The position numbers were made by a program, and so were the translations under genes. A DNA stretch of 64,000 bases. Source: Delphinus delphis (Eukaryota; Chordata; Mammalia; Artiodactyla; Delphinidae). The notes beneath the pieces are model-generated. The model had not been told where the DNA came from, ran no database searches, and saw only the letters and a list, made by a program, of their open reading frames with translations. This document shows, one piece after another, positions 61,203 to 64,000 of this stretch. The stretch spans positions 2,170,001 to 2,234,000 of the forward strand of contig NW_027192658.1 in assembly GCF_949987515.2 (NCBI RefSeq), given 5' to 3'. Position 1 is the stretch's first letter; the number at the start of each line of letters is the position of its first letter.

Positions 61203-64000
61203 CCCTAACCCTAGCCCGAACCCTAACCCTAAACCTTCCCCGAAGCCTGACCCTCACCCGTCCCCTAATCCTAACCCGTACGCTAACACTAACCCGCGCC
61301 CTCACACGCACGCTCCCCCTAAAGCGTTGCCGTACCCTCACCTGGACCCTAAACCGTCCCCGTCCCCTAACCCTAACCCTAGCCCGAACCCTAACCCTAA
61401 CCCTTCCCCGAAGCCTGACCCTCACCCGCCCCCTAATCCTAACCCGTACGCTAACACTAACCCACGCCCTCACACGCATGCTCCCCCTAAAGTGTTGCTG
61501 TACCCTCACCTGGACCCTAAACCGTCCCCGTCCCCTAACCCTATCCCTAGCCCGAACCCTAACCCTAACCCTTCCCCGAAGCCTGACCCTCACCCATCCC
61601 CTAATCCTAACCCGTACGCTAACAGTAACCCACGCCCTCACACGCACGCTCCCCCTAAAGCGTTGCCATACCCTCCCCTGGACCCTAAACCGTCCCCGTC
61701 CCCTAACCCTAACCCTAGCCTGAACCCTAACCCTAACCCTTCTCTGAAGCCTGACCCTCACCCGTCCCCTAATCCTAACCCGTACGCTAACACTAACCCG
61801 CGCCCTCACACGCACGCTCCCCCTAAAGCGTTGCCGTACCCTCACCTGGACCCTAAACCGTCCCCGTCCCCTAACCCTAACCCTAGCCCGAACCCTAACC
61901 CTAAGGCCTCCCCGAAGCCTGACCCTCACCCGTCCCCTAATCCTAACCCGTACGCTAACACTAACCCGCGTCCTCACACTCACACTCCCCCTAAAACGTT
62001 GCCGTCCCCTCACCTGGACCCTAAACCATCCCCGTCCCCTAACCCTAACCCTAGCCCCAACCCTAACCCTAACACTTCCCCGAAGCCTGACCCTCACCCG
62101 TCCCCTAATCCTAACCCGTACGCTGACACTAACGCGCGCCCTCACGCGCACGCTCCCCCTAAAGCGTTGCCGTACCCTCCCCTGGACCCTAAACCGTCCC
62201 CGTCCCCTAACCCTAACCCTAGCCCGAACCCTAACCCTAACCCTTCCCCGACGCCTGACCCTCACCCGTCCCCTAATCCTAACCCGTACGCTAACACTAA
62301 CCCGCGCCCTCACACGCACGCTCCCACTAAAGCGTTGCTGTACTCTCACCTGGACCCTAAACCGTCCCCGTCCCCTAACCCTAACCCTAGCCCGAACCCT
62401 AACACTAACACTTCCCCGAAGCCTGACCCTCACCCGTCCCCTAATCCTAACCCGTACCCTAACACTAACCCGCGCCCTCACACGCACGCTCCCCCTAAAG
62501 CGTTGCCGTACCCTCACCTGGACCCTAAACCGTCCCCGTCCCCTAACCCTAACCCTAGCCCGAACCCTAACCCTTCCCCGAAGCCTGACCCTCACCCGTC
62601 CCCTAATCCTAACCCGTACGCTAACACTAACCCGCGTCCTCACACGCACGCTCCCCCTAAAGCGTTGCCGTACCCTCACCTGGACCCTAAACCGTCCCCG
62701 TCCCCTAACCCTAACCCTAGCCCGAACCCTAACACTTCCCCCAAGCCTGACCCTCACCCGTCCCCTACTCCTAACCCATACGCTAACACTAATCCGCGCC
62801 CTCACACGCACGCTCCCCCTAAAGCATTGCCATACCCTCACCTGGACCCTAAACCGTCCCCGTCCCCTAACCCTAGCCAGAAGCCTAACCCTAACCCTTC
62901 CCCGAAGCCTGACCCTCACCCGTCCCCTAATCCTAACCCGTACGCTAACACTAAACCACGCCCTCACACCCACGCTCCCCCTAAAGCGTTGCCGTACCCT
63001 CACCTGGACCCTAAACCGTCCCCGTCCCCTAACCCTAACCCTAGCCCGAACCCTAACCCTAACCCTTCCCCGAAGCCTGACCCTCACCCATCCCCTAATC
63101 CTAACCCGTACGATAACACTAACCTGCGCCCTCACACGCACGCTCCCCCTAAAGCGTTGCCGTACCCTCACCTGGACCCTAAACCGTCCCCGTCCCCTAA
63201 CCCTAACCCTAGCCCGAACCCTAACCCTAACACTTCCCCGAAGCCTGACCCTCACCCGTCCCCTAATCCTAACCCGTACGCTAACACTAACCCACGCCCT
63301 CACACGCACGCTCCCCCTAAAGCGTTGCCGTACCCTCACCTGGACCCTAAACCGTCCCCGTCCCCTAACCCTAACCCTAGCCCGAACCCTAACCCTAACC
63401 TTTCCCCGAAGCCTGACCCTCACCCGTCCCCTAATCCTAACCCGTACGCTAACACTAACCCACGCCCTCACACCCACGCTCCCCCTAAAGCGTTGCCGTA
63501 CCCTCACCTGGACCCTAAACCGTCCCCGTCCCCTAACCCTAACCCTAGCCCGAACCCTAACCCTAACCCTTCACCGAAGCCTGACCCTCACCCGTCCCCT
63601 AATCCTAACCCGTACGTTAACACTAACCCGCGCCCTCACACGCATGCTCCCCCTGAAGCGTTGCCGTACCCTCACCTGGACCCTAAACCGTCCCCGTCCC
63701 CTAACCCTAACCCTAGCCCGAACCCTATCCCTAACCCTTCCCCGAAGCCTGACCCTCACCCGTCCCCTAATCCTAACCCGTACGCTAACACTAACCCGCG
63801 CCCTCACACGCACGCTCCCCCTAAAGCGTTGCCGTACCCTCACCTGGACCCTAAACCGTCCCCGTCCCCTAACCCTAACCCTAGCCTGAACCCTAATCCT
63901 AACCCTTCCCCGAAGCCTGACCCTCACCCGTCCCCTAATCCTAACCCGTACGCTAACACTAACCCGCGCCCTCACACGCACGCTCCCCCTAAAGCGTTGC
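61203..64000. repeat. Further copy of the 54.9-57.0 kb family-2 block, cut by the window end
   Basis: From about 61,740 the sequence follows 54,880 onward at offset 6,861. After about 62,400 the offset is 7,029, because one whole unit was added near 62,228-62,395. That extra unit has a private CCCCGACGCCTGACC variant near 62,247. The same order of rare variants is present, including CTAAGGCCTCCCC, CCTAGCCAGAAGCC near 62,876 and GTACGATAACACTAACC near 63,110. The array continues beyond the window. Confidence 0.8.

Larger units (their letters stand above)
1..64000. repeat. Telomere-derived 168-bp satellite array (CCCTAA-type hexamers)
   Basis: The entire window is a head-to-tail array of a 168-bp unit that divides cleanly into 28 hexamers in register with CCCTAA. 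In the consensus unit about seven hexamers are perfect CCCTAA. Most others differ by one or two bases (CCCTCA, CCCGAA, CCCTAG, TCCTAA, CGCTAA, CACTAA, CCCGTC). A few are strongly diverged (AGCGTT, GCCGTA, CCTGGA, CGCTCC). Neighbouring units mostly differ at only a few positions. Orientation never changes. Both ends of the window lie inside the array, so its true extent is unknown. Every 300-base stretch I inspected is this repeat. Known: TTAGGG is the telomere repeat of vertebrates and many other eukaryotes. Inferred: subtelomeric or interstitial heterochromatin. The organism cannot be named from this sequence. Confidence 0.97.

Noticed and set aside
1..64000. CRISPR array
   Set aside because: Repeats are regular, but there are no unique spacers between conserved short repeats. 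The whole unit, including the variable positions, is repeated.
1..64000. Functional telomere tract
   Set aside because: The longest perfect CCCTAA run seen is about three and a half hexamers. Most hexamers are mutated and the sequence has a fixed 168-bp period, unlike freshly added telomerase repeats.
1..64000. Plant-type (CCCTAAA) or Plasmodium-type (7-bp) telomere repeat
   Set aside because: The register is strictly 6 bp. The occasional CCCTAAA is part of the fixed unit (CCCTAAAGCG, CCCTAAACCG) and is not tandem.
1..64000. Transposable element, rRNA or tRNA genes within the array
   Set aside because: I saw no interruption of the hexamer pattern anywhere in the window, and no poly-A tract, terminal repeat, target-site duplication or cloverleaf-like segment.
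1..64000. CENP-B box marking a centromeric satellite
   Set aside because: I found no match to the CENP-B box core in the consensus unit or in the family-1 marker unit. The centromeric reading rests only on unit length and higher-order structure.
1..64000. Proline-rich or antifreeze-like repeat protein (Pro-Asn-Pro-Ser repeats)
   Set aside because: The peptide pattern is a direct translation of CCT AAC, and the opposite strand gives an equally regular Arg-Val pattern. I see no sign of selection on either.

Overview
The whole 64 kb window is one uninterrupted tandem satellite array. I see no convincing gene, RNA gene or mobile element in it. The repeat unit is 168 bp, exactly 28 hexamers. Nearly every hexamer is CCCTAA, the C-strand of the TTAGGG telomere repeat, or a slightly mutated form of it. 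About seven of the 28 hexamers in the consensus unit are perfect. The longest perfect run I saw is about three and a half hexamers, so this is a telomere-derived satellite and not a functional telomere end. Roughly 380 units fit in the window. The consensus unit is about 62% GC, has C outnumbering G about four to one on the + strand, and carries about 13 CpGs.

The organism must be a eukaryote, most likely from a lineage with TTAGGG telomeres (vertebrates, many other animals, many fungi, several protist and algal groups). Nothing in the window narrows this further. The C-rich strand runs 5'->3' throughout with no inversion. That is the orientation of a left chromosome end, so a subtelomeric location, or a large interstitial telomere-like block, is the natural reading. 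This is inference.

Layout. From 1 to about 39.4 kb, units belong mainly to higher-order family 1. It is marked by a divergent unit (TATACCATTGTCG, 16 copies between 2,101 and 38,524) and by a second marker unit (GAACGC followed by a GTTCCCTAATCTT variant, 16 copies between 4,992 and 39,432). Family 1 is built from nested duplications of 5 units (840 bp), 6 shortened units (990 bp), 14 units (2,326-2,328 bp) and about 22 units (3,663 bp). The first ~4 kb reappears at 8.68-12.3 kb. A less ordered stretch lies at 6.4-8.68 kb. From about 36 to 39 kb, family 1 and family 2 interleave through a duplicated junction. From about 39.4 to 64 kb, family 2 predominates, with its own nested duplications (3.67 kb, 5.2 kb, 840 bp, 673 bp, 3,020 bp, 7,029 bp) and no TATACC marker.

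The very long open frames on both strands (the longest spans 44,048-52,312) are a by-product of a stop-poor repeat whose length is divisible by three. The interest lies in the architecture: length variation quantised in 6-bp steps, a small set of single-base indels inherited through successive duplications, a unit length close to one chromatosome, and regularly phased clusters of potential telomere-protein and G-quadruplex sites.
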